A stretch of 6,089 nucleotides of DNA from Clostridium sp. 27_14 (GTDB taxonomy: Bacteria > Bacillota > Clostridia > TANB77 > CAG-508): the NCBI GenBank assembly GCA_001916035.1, contig MNRQ01000051.1, positions 1 to 6,089 on the forward strand, read 5' to 3'. Numbering within the stretch: the first letter of the stretch is position 1; every line of letters begins with the position of its first letter. The translations under genes and the position numbers were made by a program. The notes beneath the pieces are model-generated. The model had not been told where the DNA came from and made no database searches. It was given only the letters and a program-made list of their open reading frames with translations. Shown piece by piece: positions 5,313 through 6,089 of this stretch.

Positions 5313-5681
5313 TTAAGCATCTTTTCTTAAATCGCCATTATCACCATCATCATCATCTTTTTTATGTTCATTTTTATCATTTTCTTTTTTATTATCAAGT
5401 TTATCATTACCATTACTATTATTTTTATTATCTTTATTATCCTTACCTTGATTTTTATTTTTATTTTGATCAGTACCATCAGTTTTTTTACTGTCATCAC
5501 TTCCATTAAAATAAGCATCTAAATCAAGTTGATCCAATGAATTTTGAATACAGCTAACAATAACATTATTAAAACTCATCTTTTCCTTCTTAGCAATCAA
5601 CTTTAAGATATCATTAATATTCTCAGGTAATCTTATAGAAATTTTTACATTACTTTTTTTGTATTTTGAAATATCAAACAT
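5313..5681 (-). CDS. Ribbon-helix-helix DNA-binding protein with long Asn/Lys/Asp tail
   Basis: A 122-residue protein. Residues about 12-50 fit a ribbon-helix-helix (Arc/CopG/MetJ-type) fold: a beta strand VKISIRLP (12-19), helix A from Glu20 to about Met35, a turn at Ser36, and helix B to about Leu52. Such domains dimerise and insert the paired strands into the DNA major groove, so it is probably a transcription regulator or a plasmid/phage-type accessory protein. Residues 61-122 are low-complexity Asn, Lys, Asp and Gly, presumably disordered. They are encoded by GAT/AAT/AAA-rich runs that suggest growth by replication slippage. A clear ribosome binding site, GGAGG (complement of 5689-5693), lies 7 nt before the start. 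Codons nearly all end in T (GAT, AAT, ATT, GTT), unlike the plus-strand genes. It diverges from the pilin-like gene, which it might regulate. The specific function is unknown. Confidence 0.75.
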   Translation of the reverse strand: MFDISKYKKSNVKISIRLPENINDILKLIAKKEKMSFNNVIVSCIQNSLDQLDLDAYFNGSDDSKKTDGTDQNKNKNQGKDNKDNKNNSNGNDKLDNKKENDKNEHKKDDDDGDNGDLRKDA

Positions 5682-5708
5682 AATAAATCCTCCAACAATT
5701 TTTTATAT

Positions 5709-5717
5709 ATTATGACA
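5709..5717 (-). promoter_or_regulatory. Putative extended -10 promoter of the ribbon-helix-helix gene
   Basis: The minus strand reads TGTCATAAT, an extended -10 with one mismatch, like the one before rbgA. Transcription would begin near 5702, giving a leader of about 20 nt with GGAGG well placed before the start at 5681. No good -35 box is visible. Confidence 0.35.
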
Positions 5718-5898
5718 CAAAAACTTTTTAAAAAATACCCAACAAAAGTATTGCACTTTTTTGCCAATAATGATAGTATATTGATAATAAAATAAAAAAG
5801 TGTGAAGTTTTACGGAAAATACTACTTTAGACAAGTATACAAATAAAAAAAATGTACAAAATAATAACAAAAATATTGGAAAAATTTTTATAAAAAAA

Positions 5899-5905
5899 GA
5901 GGGGG
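5899..5905 (+). promoter_or_regulatory. Ribosome binding site of the pilin-like gene
   Basis: GAGGGGG lies 10 nt before the ATG at 5916 and supports that start. It is a G-rich, slightly non-standard Shine-Dalgarno sequence in otherwise A-rich DNA. I found no convincing -10/-35 pair between 5720 and 5890; TTGCAC (5751-5756) with TAGTAT (5774-5779), 17 bp apart, is the best weak candidate. Confidence 0.5.
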
Positions 5906-5915
5906 AAACAAAATA

Positions 5916-6089
5916 ATGACTACACAAGCACAAATAAAAGAAAAAAATAAATTGGAAAAATACAAAAAAAGTAGAAAAACATATAAAAGTGAAACAGGAA
6001 TCACAATAGTAACCCTAGTAATAACAATAATAGTATTACTAATACTATCAGGAATAACCATAACAGCACTAAGTGGAGACAATGGAATA
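5916..6089 (+). CDS. Type IV pilin-like (class III signal peptide) protein, N-terminal part
   Basis: An open frame of 58 codons that runs off the right edge, so only the N-terminus is seen. A charged Lys/Glu-rich leader (1-27) is followed by Gly28 and then a hydrophobic helix (ITIVTLVITIIVLLILSGI, 29-47) ending in SGDNGI. This is the pattern of prepilin-like proteins common in Clostridia, whose leader is cut after the Gly by a prepilin peptidase before assembly or membrane anchoring. The Glu usually found at mature position 5 is replaced by Thr33, as in many clostridial pilin-like proteins that carry a non-Glu residue there. The leader is long (27 residues plus the Gly). Codon use is A-rich like the other plus-strand genes. 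The mature domain that would define its role lies outside the window. Confidence 0.75.
   Translation, partial: MTTQAQIKEKNKLEKYKKSRKTYKSETGITIVTLVITIIVLLILSGITITALSGDNGI

Noticed and set aside
5751..5766. Sigma-54-like promoter on the minus strand (TGGCAAAAAAGTGCAA)
   Set aside because: The GG and GC elements are one base too close for sigma-54, and the flanking matches are weak.
5703..6082. Two minus-strand open frames over the divergent region and the pilin-like start
   Set aside because: No ribosome binding site, hydrophobic low-complexity translation, and one is antisense to the well-supported pilin-like N-terminus.

Overview
The window is very AT-rich DNA from a low-GC Firmicute, most likely an uncultured Clostridia-type bacterium. 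This rests on the RbgA and mini-RNase III genes, the Firmicute-type ribosome binding sites, a yybP-ykoY riboswitch, and a pilin-like N-terminus of the kind common in gut Clostridia. The standard genetic code fits all genes. The organism assignment is inference; no rRNA or other species marker is present.

Left half (1-1918): after about 190 nt without a recognisable gene come rbgA (ylqF; 188-1156), a GTPase for late 50S ribosome assembly, and mrnC (1252-1650), the mini-RNase III that trims 23S rRNA. Both act on the large ribosomal subunit and probably share an mRNA. The last codons of mrnC contain the -35 box of a strong promoter that drives tRNA-Glu(CTC) (1701-1775). Only 11 nt after the tRNA CCA end, a yybP-ykoY manganese riboswitch begins (about 1787-1876), followed by its terminator (1866-1918). 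I see no terminator or convincing promoter between tRNA and aptamer, so the tRNA and the riboswitch-controlled gene appear to share a promoter.

Middle (1919-4831): an A-rich leader with an orphan Shine-Dalgarno sequence leads into a complete 921-residue P-type (P2A, SERCA-like) Ca2+/Mn2+ efflux ATPase. The riboswitch geometry predicts that Mn2+ opens the terminator and turns the pump on, which fits manganese detoxification.

Right half (4832-6089): a 481-nt non-coding stretch holds a bidirectional terminator, a long inverted repeat, and a compact set of complementary segments that can fold as a three-way junction with a GC-rich pseudoknot. Next to it are three perfect TATAAT boxes on the minus strand at exactly 14-bp intervals. 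I propose this as a candidate structured RNA; it may instead be the 3' UTR of the next gene. Next is a minus-strand ribbon-helix-helix protein with a long Asn/Lys/Asp-rich tail, and diverging from it the start of a type IV pilin-like gene that runs off the window.

The plus-strand genes prefer A-ending codons, with C often chosen over T at two-fold sites. The minus-strand gene uses almost only T-ending codons.
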